From: Microlunatus endophyticus
Lineage (GTDB): Bacteria; Actinomycetota; Actinomycetes; Propionibacteriales; Propionibacteriaceae
DNA length: 64,000 nt
Direction of reading: 5' to 3'
NCBI RefSeq assembly: GCF_014646195.1
Contig: NZ_BMMZ01000005.1
Coordinates: 186,001-250,000, forward strand
Every line of letters starts with the position of its first letter. Within the stretch, counting starts at the first letter, position 1. The translations under genes and the position numbers were made by a program. Positions 55,618-64,000 of the stretch are shown here, one piece after another. A model generated the notes under the pieces. It was given only the letters and a program-made list of their open reading frames with translations. It was not told the origin of the DNA and ran no database searches.

Positions 55618-56151
55618 TCAAACGGTATGCAGGGACTTCACCATGATCACCGTTGGCCCATCCCAGCCGAGACCCGTCATCTCCTCCAGCGGCTGGAACC
55701 CGCATGATCGGTAGAACGCTCGCGTTCCGGCGTAGCCGGCGTGCTCGAACGATTCGCCGACCGTCTTGACTTGGAGAAACGACACCGCCTGTTGGCGCAG
55801 ATCCTGCTCGATCTCTGCCACAAGCTTCGTGCCGACTCCCTGTCCCCGATAGTCCGGGTGAACCGCGATCAGCCAGAGTTCCACCGGCTCGGGGAAATGT
55901 GGTTCGAGGAGAGCTACACCGACGGTCCTGCCGGCGTCGACGGCAAGGTAGCTGATCTTGGTCGCCGCATCCTCGGCATAGCTCCGGATGGCGTCCTCGA
56001 TACCGAACCAGGAGGGCAGAGCGCGCAGGATCTGCTCGGTTGCTTGTGGGTCCTGACGTTGCTCAACAGTGATCACCGAGGCAGTGAATCGCCGAGGTCG
56101 GGGTCCTGTCCACCGGCTTTCCGCGCGGCGCCCCGGCGGGGCCCGCATCAT
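55618..56151 (-). CDS. GNAT-family N-acetyltransferase
   Basis: Up to 177 residues, with LWLIAVHPDYRGQGVGTKLV, AEIEQDLRQQAVSFLQVKTV and AGTRAFYRSCGFQPLEEMTG. ATG 56151 overlaps the stop of the upstream esterase (ATGATG), suggesting coupling, but the first 25 residues are arginine-rich and unusual; GTG 56076 (VITVEQRQDPQATEQIL) is a reasonable shorter start. The fold region matches small acetyltransferases with EFLQVKTV-type ends. Substrate unknown. Confidence 0.85.
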   Translation of the reverse strand: MMRAPPGRRAESRWTGPRPRRFTASVITVEQRQDPQATEQILRALPSWFGIEDAIRSYAEDAATKISYLAVDAGRTVGVALLEPHFPEPVELWLIAVHPDYRGQGVGTKLVAEIEQDLRQQAVSFLQVKTVGESFEHAGYAGTRAFYRSCGFQPLEEMTGLGWDGPTVIMVKSLHTV

Positions 56152-56903
56152 CGATAGAAGGCCCACCCGACCATCAGCGGGAATTCCTCTGCCCAGAAGG
56201 GATCCCCGTGATCGCCGGCCCGCTTGGTGATCATGACATCCGCACCTGCATCGCGCAACGCATCGGCCCAGCGGGTGGCATTCTCGAGGAACCACGGCTC
56301 TTCGGTGCCGCCGAGCAGATAGGCACGCGGTAGTTGTTGCGGCAGGGTCTCGGGTGGTCGGTAGCCACCGCCCGGCGAGGCTGCGAAGATCGCACTATAG
56401 ACGTCGGGATGTCGGAGACCGATGGCGAGGGAGAGTTCAGCGCCGGCCGACACACCGCAGACCGCGGTGCGTTCGGCGGGCAATGCGACGCCAAGGTGCG
56501 ACCGTACCCATTCACGGACATCCCCGACGAAGAACCTCTCGTGGGCTGCGAAGCGATCTTCGTCGAAGGATGGTGAGTACTCCTTGATACGCACCATCTC
56601 ATCCTCGGCATCGGTCCGATGTGCCCCGACGATCATTGTCGACGTGATGCCGGCGGCCTCGAGATATCCGCCCCACTGTGAGATCAGTTGGCCGTCACCG
56701 GCGTACACGATTGCCCGGGTCGGCTCCGGCGGCACGTACACCGTGACCTGGCGGCCGCCGTCGTAGTGGAAGGTCTCAGTGATCAGCTTCCCCGCGATCG
56801 GCTCGGCCGGCGACGTTATCGGCGCGGCGCCGGGGTGCCACAACATCCCTGCCCTGCGTGCGGGTCCCGGCGTTGATGGATTCGAACTGTCCTGCTCGGC
56901 CAT
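56148..56903 (-). CDS. Esterase D-like alpha/beta hydrolase
   Basis: From ATG 56903 (GAGGAGG upstream) the protein has 251 residues. RQVTVYVPPEPTRAIVYAGD, the nucleophile elbow AVCGVSAGAELSLAIGLRHP (GVSAG), AASPGGGYRP, and RAGDHGDPFWAEEFPLMVGW with the catalytic His match the enterochelin esterase/esterase D group. No signal peptide is visible. The longer frame to 57035 is not supported. Confidence 0.88.
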   Translation of the reverse strand: MAEQDSSNPSTPGPARRAGMLWHPGAAPITSPAEPIAGKLITETFHYDGGRQVTVYVPPEPTRAIVYAGDGQLISQWGGYLEAAGITSTMIVGAHRTDAEDEMVRIKEYSPSFDEDRFAAHERFFVGDVREWVRSHLGVALPAERTAVCGVSAGAELSLAIGLRHPDVYSAIFAASPGGGYRPPETLPQQLPRAYLLGGTEEPWFLENATRWADALRDAGADVMITKRAGDHGDPFWAEEFPLMVGWAFYR

Positions 56904-57103
56904 GGGCACAGCCTCCTCGTCACGCCCTCGCCCCAGCGGCACCGCACTCGACACAGGGCGGGAGTAGTTCCTTTCGTCGTCACCAAGGCGTCCTGCTGAA
57001 ATTGTGACCGAACAAGGCCCGATCCCGGGCGACACGCCGGGTCAGGGCGCATCGGTGGTCACACTTTCAGCGCGCCGCGTGCCCGCGCGGCGGCTGGTCG
57101 AGG

Positions 57104-57679
57104 TCAGACCTGCGTCCGGTGGAAGTTGATGCTGGACCGGCTCGGGGTCGGCCCGCGCTGACCCTGGTAGCGGGAGCCGTACGACGCCGAACCGTACGGC
57201 TCCTGCGACGGCGAGGACAGCTGGAAGAAGCAGAACTGGCCGATCTTCATCCCCGGCCAGAGCTTGATCGGCAGCGTCGCGACATTGGACAGCTCCAGGG
57301 TGACGTGACCGGAGAAACCCGGATCGATGAAACCGGCCGTCGAGTGGGTGAGCAGCCCAAGACGTCCCAGCGAGGACTTGCCCTCCAGCCGGGCGGCGAT
57401 CGCGTCGCCGAGGGTGATCGTCTCGAAGGTCGAGCCCAATACGAATTCGCCCGGATGCAGGATGAACGGGCCGTCGCCGGTCGGTTCGACCATCCGCGTC
57501 AGTTCGGACTGGTCCTCTGCCGGGTCGATGTGCGGATAGCGGTGGTTCTCGAAGACCCGGAAGTAGCGGTCCAGCCGGACATCGATACTGGCCGGCTGGA
57601 TCATCGACGGGTCGTACGGGTCGAGCGCGATCTGGCCGGACTCGACCTCGGCCTTGATATCGCGATCCGAAAGCAGCAT
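57104..57679 (-). CDS. dcd: dCTP deaminase, bifunctional deaminase/dUTPase type
   Basis: A 191-residue trimeric deaminase: [57 protein letters not shown] with the catalytic Glu region, and [14 protein letters not shown] at the end. The length and the [14 protein letters not shown] block match the mycobacterial enzyme that converts dCTP to dUMP in one step. It supplies the thymidylate precursor. The gene is in the same direction as DUF1905, 10 bases downstream of it. Confidence 0.97.
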   Translation of the reverse strand: MLLSDRDIKAEVESGQIALDPYDPSMIQPASIDVRLDRYFRVFENHRYPHIDPAEDQSELTRMVEPTGDGPFILHPGEFVLGSTFETITLGDAIAARLEGKSSLGRLGLLTHSTAGFIDPGFSGHVTLELSNVATLPIKLWPGMKIGQFCFFQLSSPSQEPYGSASYGSRYQGQRGPTPSRSSINFHRTQV

Positions 57680-57689
57680 GGAGCAGACC

Positions 57690-57971
57690 CTAACGGCCCA
57701 GGGTCAGCTCGACACTCACGGTGTCACCTTCACCGACACCCTCGGCCTGGCGCACCTTGTCCTTCAGCGGCACCAGGTAGCGGCCGTCCTTGGGGAACAG
57801 CGACGTCGTCCACTCGGTATCGCCGAGCCGTACGGTGACCGGGATGACACCCCAGCCGTATGTCAGCTCGTTGGCCAGTTCCCGGATGTCGAGGCTCTCC
57901 TCGTCGGGGATCGGCAGGAAATAGAAGGGCGCCGGTCCGCGCCAGATGATCACCTCATTGCTGACCTGCAT
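57690..57971 (-). CDS. DUF1905 domain protein
   Basis: A 93-residue protein matching DUF1905: [60 protein letters not shown] and ending [12 protein letters not shown]. The domain is small and common but has no known function. It lies 21 bases after the RDD-FHA gene and 10 bases before dcd. Confidence 0.9.
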   Translation of the reverse strand: MQVSNEVIIWRGPAPFYFLPIPDEESLDIRELANELTYGWGVIPVTVRLGDTEWTTSLFPKDGRYLVPLKDKVRQAEGVGEGDTVSVELTLGR

Positions 57972-57992
57972 CGCCGGCCTGATCCCGCCGAC

Positions 57993-59138
57993 TCAGTGCC
58001 GGACGAGCCGGAGATGGTGGTTGCCGAAGGAGATCACATAACCCTCGCCGGGCAACCGGACCGGCTGCTCGGCGGCGATCAGGTTGTAGACCCCGCGAGG
58101 ATCGGTGACTGCCGAGCCGTTGGTCGAGCCGCGGTCAGCGACGAACACCCCGCGGGAGTCGACGTTGACCGCGACATGGGTCTTGGAGACCGTACGGGCC
58201 TCGTCCACGACCTTGATCAGCTGCGCATCGTCCTCGCCCGGCCGCGGTTGCGGGTTGCGACCGAAAAGCGTGAGCCGGGTGATCGGGATTTCCCGCTGGT
58301 CGTCCAGCACGACCGCCCAGCCGACATTCGGCGGCGGGGCCGGGGTCGACGGGACCTCGGCCGCCGCGGCCTGCACCCTGGTCGCTTGGTCCGGTTCCGG
58401 TTGAGGGTCGGGCTGGACCGGTGACTGGGTCTGAACGGGCGGCGGGGTCTGAACGGGCGGCGGGGTCTGAACGGGCGGCGGGTAACCCTGGTGCGGTTGG
58501 TAGAGGTCCTGGTACTGCGGCTGCGGCGGAACCGGACCGGCCTCGATCGCCTGCCGCGCAGCGGGCGCCTGCACCGCGGGCTGCTGCTGGTGCGCCGGGG
58601 CGGCCGGGCGGGCGATCAACCTGCGGAGCCAGACCCGCGGGTCGCGGGTCTCGCCCGGCTGCGGTGGCGCGAGCGGCCGTGCCTCGATGACCACCGAATC
58701 GGCGAGCAGGTCGTGCCAGCCCTGGCGGCGCGGGTGCATCCACATCATCACCACCATCACGATCAGCGCGACCGGGACGTCGTCGAGCACAGCGAGCACC
58801 AGACCCCGCAGGAACGCCCGCCCCAGGCCGATCGGCCGGCCATTGTGCAGGCCGACGACCTGCAGACCCATCAACCGCATCCCCGGACCGGCAGCGAGCT
58901 TGCCGTACATCCAGACGAGCACCAGCAGCCATGCGACCACCAGCAGCCACAAGATCACCGCAATCCAGACCGGGCCTCCCAGCGCCAGGACGAGCAGGCT
59001 GATGAGGGCCAGCAGCTGTGGGACGACTGCGTCGATCAGAAAGGCGACGAAGCGGCGTCCCGCCGGCGCGAGATAGACCCCGTCGGGCAACCCGACAGCA
59101 GCCCCTCCGACCCGCGGCGAGGGCGCAACGCTGCTCAT
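57993..59138 (-). CDS. RDD-family membrane protein with C-terminal FHA domain
   Basis: From ATG 59138 (AAGG upstream) the protein has 381 residues. Residues 20-165 form an RDD domain with membrane helices (RRFVAFLIDAVVPQLLALIS, WIAVILWLLVVAWLLVLVWM, GPGMRLMGLQVVGLHNGRPI). A proline-rich linker with VQTPP repeats leads to a C-terminal FHA domain (LTLFGRNPQ, TVSKTHVAVN, DRGSTNGSAV), which binds phosphothreonine. It likely anchors phospho-dependent complexes at the membrane. It is co-directional with a second FHA gene 27 bases upstream. Confidence 0.92.
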   Translation of the reverse strand: MSSVAPSPRVGGAAVGLPDGVYLAPAGRRFVAFLIDAVVPQLLALISLLVLALGGPVWIAVILWLLVVAWLLVLVWMYGKLAAGPGMRLMGLQVVGLHNGRPIGLGRAFLRGLVLAVLDDVPVALIVMVVMMWMHPRRQGWHDLLADSVVIEARPLAPPQPGETRDPRVWLRRLIARPAAPAHQQQPAVQAPAARQAIEAGPVPPQPQYQDLYQPHQGYPPPVQTPPPVQTPPPVQTQSPVQPDPQPEPDQATRVQAAAAEVPSTPAPPPNVGWAVVLDDQREIPITRLTLFGRNPQPRPGEDDAQLIKVVDEARTVSKTHVAVNVDSRGVFVADRGSTNGSAVTDPRGVYNLIAAEQPVRLPGEGYVISFGNHHLRLVRH

Positions 59139-59165
59139 GACCACACCTTCCTTCGGCTCGCCACG

Positions 59166-60377
59166 TCAGGACCGGTCGACCGCGATCGTGACACCGTCGC
59201 CAAGATCGATGACGCTGCCCGCATCCACCGGCACCCCGACGCCTGGGCGCAGATCGATGCGACGCCCGTCCGGGGCGATCAGGACGGTGCCGTTGGTCGA
59301 GTTGAGATCGGTCACCACGATCCGGTCGTTGATCGGCGCCACCTGGACGTGGGTCCGGCTGATGTCATGGCTCGGGCTCGGCACGGTCAGCAACCGAGGC
59401 AACTGGTCCCCGCTGACCCGGTTGGCTGCCGGGGACCGGCCGATCACGACCGGCCGGTCGATCTCGATCCGGCCGCCACTGGACGGATGCAACACTCCGA
59501 GCACCGGACGCTGCGCCTGCGGCGCGACCGGCAACCCCGGCAGGTTGGTGGCGAAGATCGTCTTGGCGACCTCGTCCTCGCTGCCGGCCGGCGGTACCGG
59601 CGGCTGGCCGTGCAGCGTCTCGGCCGTTTCCATCGGACTCGGCTGCGGTTCGGCGGGCGGCACCGGCAGCGCGATGGTCGGCTCGGGTTCGGGCTCGCGT
59701 GCCGGCTGCGGGGCGGTCGCAGGTTCCGGGGCAGGTACGGGCGCCGGGGCAGGTACAGGTTCCGTGGCAGGTACAGGTTCCGAGGCAGGTACGGGCACCG
59801 GCTCCGGCGCGGGTGCCTGGAGCAGCCGCAGCGACGCCGGATCACCGACCAGGGTGCCCTGTGGCGAGTGGATCTGGACCTCCTCGGAACAGTCGATCAC
59901 GACCCGGGAGGCGCCGACAGCGCCGATCACCAGCGGCAGTTCCAGCTCCTCGTCGTCCGACTGCTCACCGGCCCGGACCTCCACGCGCTGCAGGCCGCCG
60001 AGGCCGATCTCGGTCCAGGTGCGGATCCCTTCGCCGTCGGCGATCGGCCGGCCAGTGGCCGGGTCGACCAGACTCACCCGGCCGCGTACCAGCGACCGCA
60101 TCTCACCACGCTCCCAGAACAGGGCCGCGAAATCCGGCATCCGGTCCAGGTTGAAGATTGCCAGCCGCGCCGCCAGATCGCCGATCGACGCGGCGGAGAC
60201 GACTTCCTCCCACACCTCGCTGATCAGATCGGACCACTGGGGTGCGGCCGGTTGCATGACCACCAGCGAGGTCGGTCCGGACAGCACCAACCAGTCACCG
60301 CGGCGATAGCGGGCGCGCCACTGGCTGGTCCAATGCGCGGCTCGGGCCTGGTCGGCCTCCGTCTGGGGCTCGCTCAT
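59166..60377 (-). CDS. FHA-domain protein with Pro/Ala-rich linker
   Basis: From ATG 60377 the protein has 403 residues: an N-terminal unclassified domain (HWTSQWRARYRRGDWLVLSG, SLIEVWEE-like LISEVWEEVVSAASIG), a long linker of VPAPE/VPAPA repeats (about residues 215-275), and a C-terminal FHA domain (RPVVIGRSPAANRVSG, SHDISRTHVQVAPI, DLNSTNGTVLIAPDG). FHA domains recognise phosphothreonine; the partner kinase is not in the window. GAAAGATAGG precedes the start. A longer frame to 60467 is not needed. Confidence 0.9.
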   Translation of the reverse strand: MSEPQTEADQARAAHWTSQWRARYRRGDWLVLSGPTSLVVMQPAAPQWSDLISEVWEEVVSAASIGDLAARLAIFNLDRMPDFAALFWERGEMRSLVRGRVSLVDPATGRPIADGEGIRTWTEIGLGGLQRVEVRAGEQSDDEELELPLVIGAVGASRVVIDCSEEVQIHSPQGTLVGDPASLRLLQAPAPEPVPVPASEPVPATEPVPAPAPVPAPEPATAPQPAREPEPEPTIALPVPPAEPQPSPMETAETLHGQPPVPPAGSEDEVAKTIFATNLPGLPVAPQAQRPVLGVLHPSSGGRIEIDRPVVIGRSPAANRVSGDQLPRLLTVPSPSHDISRTHVQVAPINDRIVVTDLNSTNGTVLIAPDGRRIDLRPGVGVPVDAGSVIDLGDGVTIAVDRS

Positions 60378-60519
60378 CGTCCTATCTTTCCGTGCCTGGT
60401 CGATATCGTCACTGTCTGGTCGCCACTTTCGGGACGTCATCTCTCGCACGTCATTGTGCGATGTCATTGTTCACCGCCAAATCCGTGCACCGTCGAAAGG
60501 CTACGTTGCCGTCGCCCAA

Positions 60520-61323
60520 TTACTTGCCAGGGTGAGGCTGAACCGTGGTCGGCTCCACCGCGTCCGAATGCTCCGATGAGCCGACCACATCGATCACGAT
60601 GGCCGACACGTTGTCGCTGACCGCGGCCCGCAACGCCATCGCGATCAGGTCCCGTGCGGTCTCGTCGGCCGAGGTCGGCTGCCTCACGCGATCCTGCACA
60701 GCCTCGAGCGAGAGATCGGCCAGCAGCCCGTCCGAGCAGATCAGCCATCGGTCCCCCGGCACCATCGGGATCATCCAGAAGTCGGCCTCGGCGGTCTCCT
60801 CCCCACCGACGGCCCGGGTGACCAGATTCCGGTCCGGGTGAGTCTCGGCCTCCTCGGCGGTGATCACGCCGGCATCGACCAACTCCTGCACGTGGGAGTG
60901 GTCGACGCTGATCTGGACCAGCTCGCGCGACCGGTCGGGCTCATCGTCGGGCGCGAGCGCCGGCAACCGATAGATCCGGCTGTCGCCGATGTTGAAGACC
61001 ACCCAGTACGGCTCGTCCTCACTCATCACCCCGACTGCACCGACAGCAGTGCTGCTGGCGCCGTGCAACTGGTCGCCGTGCAACGCGCGGACCCGGGTAT
61101 TGGCCTTCTCGATCGCCTCCCGTACGCCGTCGGCGTCGATCACCGGCCGGCGGGCGAGCTCGCCGAACTCCTCGACCACCAGCGCGCTGGCCACCTCGCC
61201 GCCGTCACTGCCACCGACACCGTCGGCCACGACGAAGACCGGCGGCACCGCGAGGATGCTGTCCTCGTTGAGGGCGCGGATCGCCCCCTTGTCGGTCTGG
61301 GCGCCGAAGTCCAGCAGATGCAC
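60520..61323 (-). CDS. PP2C-family serine/threonine phosphatase
   Basis: A 267-residue soluble phosphatase with all the metal-binding aspartates: ALNEDSILAVPP, VFVVADGVGGSDGGEVASAL, WLICSDGLLADL and VSDNVSAIVIDVVG. It dephosphorylates Ser/Thr-phosphorylated proteins, possibly those bound by the FHA proteins just downstream. No membrane segment is present, unlike mycobacterial PstP. It is the upstream gene of PP2C-FHA-RDD/FHA, with a 142-base gap to the FHA gene. Confidence 0.94.
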   Translation of the reverse strand: MHLLDFGAQTDKGAIRALNEDSILAVPPVFVVADGVGGSDGGEVASALVVEEFGELARRPVIDADGVREAIEKANTRVRALHGDQLHGASSTAVGAVGVMSEDEPYWVVFNIGDSRIYRLPALAPDDEPDRSRELVQISVDHSHVQELVDAGVITAEEAETHPDRNLVTRAVGGEETAEADFWMIPMVPGDRWLICSDGLLADLSLEAVQDRVRQPTSADETARDLIAMALRAAVSDNVSAIVIDVVGSSEHSDAVEPTTVQPHPGK

Positions 61324-61377
61324 GACAGGTGACTCTAGTGGTCCGACCGGCGATCAGGCCGACATTCACACCGACAA

Positions 61378-62199
61378 TCACACCGAAAGGCGTTCGGCCT
61401 CCTCGGCTTCCATCTCGGCAACGAAATCGCGCTTGCCGGACTGCCAGGCGTCCTCGTTCTGACCGGTCCGCCAGTAGCCGGAGATCGACACGTCCGCGCG
61501 GTCCAGCTGCAATTCGACGAAGAAGAGCCGGCGCAGGTCCTTGACCATCCCGGCGTTGCCGTGCACGAAGACCTGCACCCGGCCGTCTGGCAACGGCCGG
61601 GAGCGTACGGCCCGGGCCAGCTGTTCGCCGTACGGATGGCCGTCGCGATGCACCCACACGATCTCGGTGCGATCGGTCGGCAGCTCGGCGGCAGTCAGCT
61701 CGAGGTGATGGTCGGCGTCGGCGACCTCGACGAAGACGATCGCCCTCGTCTGCTCGGGGAGCCGGTCCAGCGCGGCGGCGATGGCCGGGATCGCCGCCTC
61801 GTCGCCGGCCAGCAGCTGGGTGTCGTAGGCCGGGTCGGGCGCATAGGCGCCGCCCGGGCCGCGGAATTCGATCACGTCGCCCGGCTCGGCGTTGGCGGCC
61901 CAGGGCCCGGCCAGCCCCTCGTCGCCGTGCACGACGAAGTCGATGGCCAGCTCGCCGGTCCGCCGGTCCAGGGAGCGCAGCGTGTAGGTGCGGGTCACCG
62001 GCCCGGGAAACAGGATCTTGACGTAGTGATCGGTGAACGGAAGATCAGGAAGCGCATCGACGTCCGGGCCGGCGAAGAACAGCCGGACCATCGCGTCGTT
62101 GAGCCACTCCTTGCGCACCAGGGTCGCCGATTTCGGCGGGCCGCCGCGGCGGCGCGGCGCTTCGGGTGCGGCTTGCGGCGCAGGCTGGTCTGCGGACAT
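61378..62199 (-). CDS. Siderophore-interacting protein (NAD(P)H-dependent ferric-siderophore reductase family)
   Basis: From ATG 62199 (GAGGAGTGTC upstream) the protein has 273 residues. It has the FAD-binding part (TDHYVKILFPGP, TYTLRSLDRRTGELAIDFVV, HGDEGLAGPWAANAEPGD) and the reductase part (LLAGDEAAIPAIAAAL, GRVQVFVHGNAGMV, ISGYWRTGQNEDAW) of the SIP family. These release iron from ferric siderophores in the cytoplasm. An iron box stands 23 bases upstream. The longer frame to 62391 would overlap the BNR gene. Confidence 0.93.
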   Translation of the reverse strand: MSADQPAPQAAPEAPRRRGGPPKSATLVRKEWLNDAMVRLFFAGPDVDALPDLPFTDHYVKILFPGPVTRTYTLRSLDRRTGELAIDFVVHGDEGLAGPWAANAEPGDVIEFRGPGGAYAPDPAYDTQLLAGDEAAIPAIAAALDRLPEQTRAIVFVEVADADHHLELTAAELPTDRTEIVWVHRDGHPYGEQLARAVRSRPLPDGRVQVFVHGNAGMVKDLRRLFFVELQLDRADVSISGYWRTGQNEDAWQSGKRDFVAEMEAEEAERLSV

Positions 62200-62221
62200 G
62201 ACACTCCTCAGGATGTACGAC

Positions 62222-62235
62222 TTAGGCCAGCCTAA
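62222..62235. promoter_or_regulatory. DtxR/IdeR-type iron box upstream of the siderophore-interacting protein gene
   Basis: TTAGGCCAGCCTAA is a perfect palindrome of the TTAGG/CCTAA half-sites that form the DtxR/IdeR box. It lies 23-36 bases upstream of the start of an iron-siderophore reductase gene, between it and the stop of the upstream BNR gene. Repression by iron-loaded DtxR/IdeR is expected. Confidence 0.75.
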
Positions 62236-62236
62236 C

Positions 62237-63316
62237 TCACGCCAGGACAGTCGCCCTGATCGAGTACACGTCCGGAAGATGGGCCGCGATCTGCTCCCAG
62301 TGCTCGCCGTCGTCCAGGCTGGCGTAGACGGTGCCGTCGCGGGCGCCGAAGTAGAGCCCGGTCTGTCCGCCGTCGTCGGCAACGAACGCATCCCGCATCA
62401 CGGCGGTGTAGAAGTCGGCCGGAAGTCCGTCGTCCAGACCCGTCCAGGTGGTGCCCGCATCGCGGGACCGCCAGACCTTGGCCTGCCCCTCCGGCGGGAT
62501 GCGGAGGCCGTCGGCCACCAGCGGGAAGACGAAGATCGTGTCGGGATCCCGCGGATGCACGACGATCGGGAATCCGAAATCGCTGGGCAGGCCGTCGGCG
62601 ATCGAGGTCCAGTTGTCGCCGCCGTCGTCGGAGCGGTAGACGCCGTGATGGTTCTGCGCGTACATCCGCCGCGGATCGGAGGGATGCATCGCGATCTTGT
62701 GCACGCACTGTCCGTATTCCGGCCAGGGGTCGGGCAGGAAGTATGCCTTGATGCCGACATTGGCCGGAGACCAGCTCGCACCGTCGTCGGCCGTGCGATA
62801 GACGCCACCGGTCGACATCGCCACCGTCAGACGCTGCGCATCGGTCGGGTCCGGAATGATCGTGTGGATCGCCTGGCCGCCGTAGCCGGCATCCCAGGTG
62901 GGCCGGTGCGGATGATCCCAGAGCGGTCTGACCAGACTGAACGACTCGCCGCGATCGGTCGACTTGAACAGCGCCGAGGGCTGCGTCCCCGCGAAGATCA
63001 CATCGGGTTCGGCCGGCTGGATCTGCCAGACCCGTTCGACGCTGGAGCCGATGTCCGGGCTGAAGCGCACCGCCGCACCCTGCGTCTCGGTCCAGGTCCG
63101 CCCAAGATCATCGGAACGATAGACTCCCGGGCCCCAATGCTCACTTGTGCCTCCGGCGAAGAGCCGCGGCGTCCCACCACGGGCGTCGATACCGACCCCG
63201 TAGACCGACTGCATCAGGAAGTACGGGCTGTCGAAGGTCCAGGTCCGGCGATCCTCGTCGGACCTGCCGATCCACAGTCCCTTGCGGGTTCCGACCAGCA
63301 GCACTGCCTCGCCCAT
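62237..63316 (-). CDS. BNR/Asp-box repeat protein (sialidase-like beta-propeller)
   Basis: A 359-residue beta-propeller with repeated Asp boxes: YRSDDLGRTW, FKSTDRGESF, YRTADDGASW, YRSDDGGDNW, WRSRDAGTTW, YASLDDGEHW. It begins LVGTRKGLWIGRSDEDRRTW. The fold occurs in sialidases and in plant/bacterial exo-glycosidase-like proteins; no catalytic tyrosine/arginine set can be assigned, and no signal peptide is visible. GGGGAGGGCG precedes ATG 63316. It reads toward the siderophore gene, across the iron box. Confidence 0.88.
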   Translation of the reverse strand: MGEAVLLVGTRKGLWIGRSDEDRRTWTFDSPYFLMQSVYGVGIDARGGTPRLFAGGTSEHWGPGVYRSDDLGRTWTETQGAAVRFSPDIGSSVERVWQIQPAEPDVIFAGTQPSALFKSTDRGESFSLVRPLWDHPHRPTWDAGYGGQAIHTIIPDPTDAQRLTVAMSTGGVYRTADDGASWSPANVGIKAYFLPDPWPEYGQCVHKIAMHPSDPRRMYAQNHHGVYRSDDGGDNWTSIADGLPSDFGFPIVVHPRDPDTIFVFPLVADGLRIPPEGQAKVWRSRDAGTTWTGLDDGLPADFYTAVMRDAFVADDGGQTGLYFGARDGTVYASLDDGEHWEQIAAHLPDVYSIRATVLA

Positions 63317-63374
63317 CGCCCCTCCCCGGGCCGGTTCGTTCTGTCGACGACACTTCCACCGGCGCCGGGGCCCG

Positions 63375-64000
63375 TCAAGACTCGATCAGCCGCAGGGTGC
63401 GATCGGCGAGTTCGGAGATGATCGAATTGTCGAAGCCGAACAGCGCTGAACGGGTGCGATCGTGCAGCGGTTCGACGAACTGCGGTGGCAGCCGCGCAGC
63501 ACCATTGAGCACTCCGGCCACCGATCCTGCGGTGGCGCCGTTAGAATCGGTGTCCCAGCCGCCTTGGACAGTCAGCCCGACCGTCGCGGCGTAGTCGCCG
63601 TCGCCCCACAGCACGCCGGCCGCGATCAGCGCAGCGTTGTTGACGGTGTGCACCCAGCTGTAGTGGCCCCAGCGACGCTGGGTCTCGGCCAGCGCCTGCG
63701 ACCAGGTGCTGCCCGCGTCGTACAGCTCGCGGACGGCGACCAGCGCCTCGTGGAGCCGGGAGCCGGGCGGCACCGACCGCAACGACCTGTCGTACGCCTG
63801 GCGCGCCGAGCCCGCGGTGAATGCGCTCGCGACGAGTGCCGCCGACCACAACTCGCCGTAGATCCCGTTGCCGACGTGGGACAGCGCCGCGTCCTGGTAG
63901 GCGATCATGATCGCCGAGCGCGGATCGCCCGGGTTGGTCCAGCCGAAGGCGTCGCCACGGATCAGCGCGCCGATCCACTCCCGGTAGGGGTTGCGGGTCC
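63375..64000 (-). CDS. ADP-ribosylglycohydrolase-family protein, C-terminal part
   Basis: The frame is open to the right edge (first codons read TRNPYREWIGALIRGDAFGW), so the start lies beyond the window. Features of the DraG/ADP-ribosylglycohydrolase fold include GGWDTDSNGATAGSVAGVLN with the metal-binding aspartates (DTDSN), VNNAALIAAGVLWGDGDYAA and the end FVEPLHDRTRSALFGFDNS. It would remove ADP-ribose from proteins or small molecules; the substrate is unknown. Confidence 0.9.
   Translation of the reverse strand, partial: TRNPYREWIGALIRGDAFGWTNPGDPRSAIMIAYQDAALSHVGNGIYGELWSAALVASAFTAGSARQAYDRSLRSVPPGSRLHEALVAVRELYDAGSTWSQALAETQRRWGHYSWVHTVNNAALIAAGVLWGDGDYAATVGLTVQGGWDTDSNGATAGSVAGVLNGAARLPPQFVEPLHDRTRSALFGFDNSIISELADRTLRLIES

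Noticed and set aside
48700-57000. A defence island
   Set aside because: The stretch looks accessory, but apart from the broken toxin-antitoxin pair I found no restriction, CBASS, abortive infection, CRISPR or phage gene.

Overview
The window is 64 kb of high-GC chromosomal DNA from an actinobacterium. The gene order dnaK-grpE-dnaJ-hspR with HspR operator (HAIR) sites, a 190-residue dCTP deaminase of the mycobacterial bifunctional type, a stand-alone 3'-5' exonuclease/DNA polymerase, FHA/PP2C signalling genes and a DtxR/IdeR-type iron box all point to Actinomycetes. Protein style suggests the Propionibacteriaceae (Microlunatus-like); that placement is inference. No tRNA, rRNA, CRISPR array, prophage or complete insertion sequence was found.

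Layout. 1-7.6 kb: end of an AidB-like acyl-CoA dehydrogenase, a giant fused biotin-dependent acyl-CoA carboxylase and an LLM-class flavin oxidoreductase. 7.6-13.4 kb: small regulator-target pairs, namely a DUF308 membrane protein with a divergent TetR regulator, two SDR oxidoreductases, ohr with a divergent TetR regulator, and a Fur-family regulator divergent from a NiCoT nickel/cobalt permease. Clear palindromes lie between the regulator pairs. 13.4-18.2 kb: the heat-shock operon dnaK-grpE-dnaJ-hspR with three HAIR sites upstream. 18.2-22 kb: a secreted small protein, an NB-ARC/TPR STAND regulator and a divergent secreted phospholipase A2. 22-27.8 kb: a DoxX-like protein and two two-component systems separated by a GNAT gene.

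27.8-35.8 kb: a DNA polymerase carrying an in-frame REP-like palindrome, a divergent XRE-cupin/GNAT pair whose start codons overlap, an S9 peptidase, and a two-gene membrane glycosyltransferase operon. 35.8-40.5 kb: a complete quaternary-amine ABC importer operon (ATPase-permease-permease-binding protein) with an M23 endopeptidase lipoprotein built into it. 40.6-46.9 kb: a DUF6458 protein, a LarA-like racemase, a glyoxalase-fold protein, an APH-Nudix operon and a large membrane Fe-S oxidoreductase. 46.9-48.7 kb: a ribbon-helix-helix protein and a DUF4097 beta-repeat protein, translationally coupled and preceded by four copies of an 8-bp repeat that looks like an autoregulatory operator.

48.7-57 kb looks like a more variable accessory region. 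It has small catabolic or modifying enzymes (methyltransferase, amidohydrolase, epoxide hydrolase, two GNATs, esterase), a toxin-antitoxin module with a frameshifted ParE-type toxin, and a histidine phosphatase whose end is also out of frame. 57-64 kb returns to house-keeping style: dcd, a DUF1905 gene, two FHA-domain genes and a PP2C phosphatase on one strand, a siderophore-interacting protein behind an iron box, a BNR-repeat protein and part of an ADP-ribosylglycohydrolase.

The best candidates for something undescribed are the RHH-DUF4097 module with its repeat operator, the importer operon carrying a cell-wall hydrolase together with a coiled-coil extended ATPase, and the divergent leaderless promoter at 30.05 kb.
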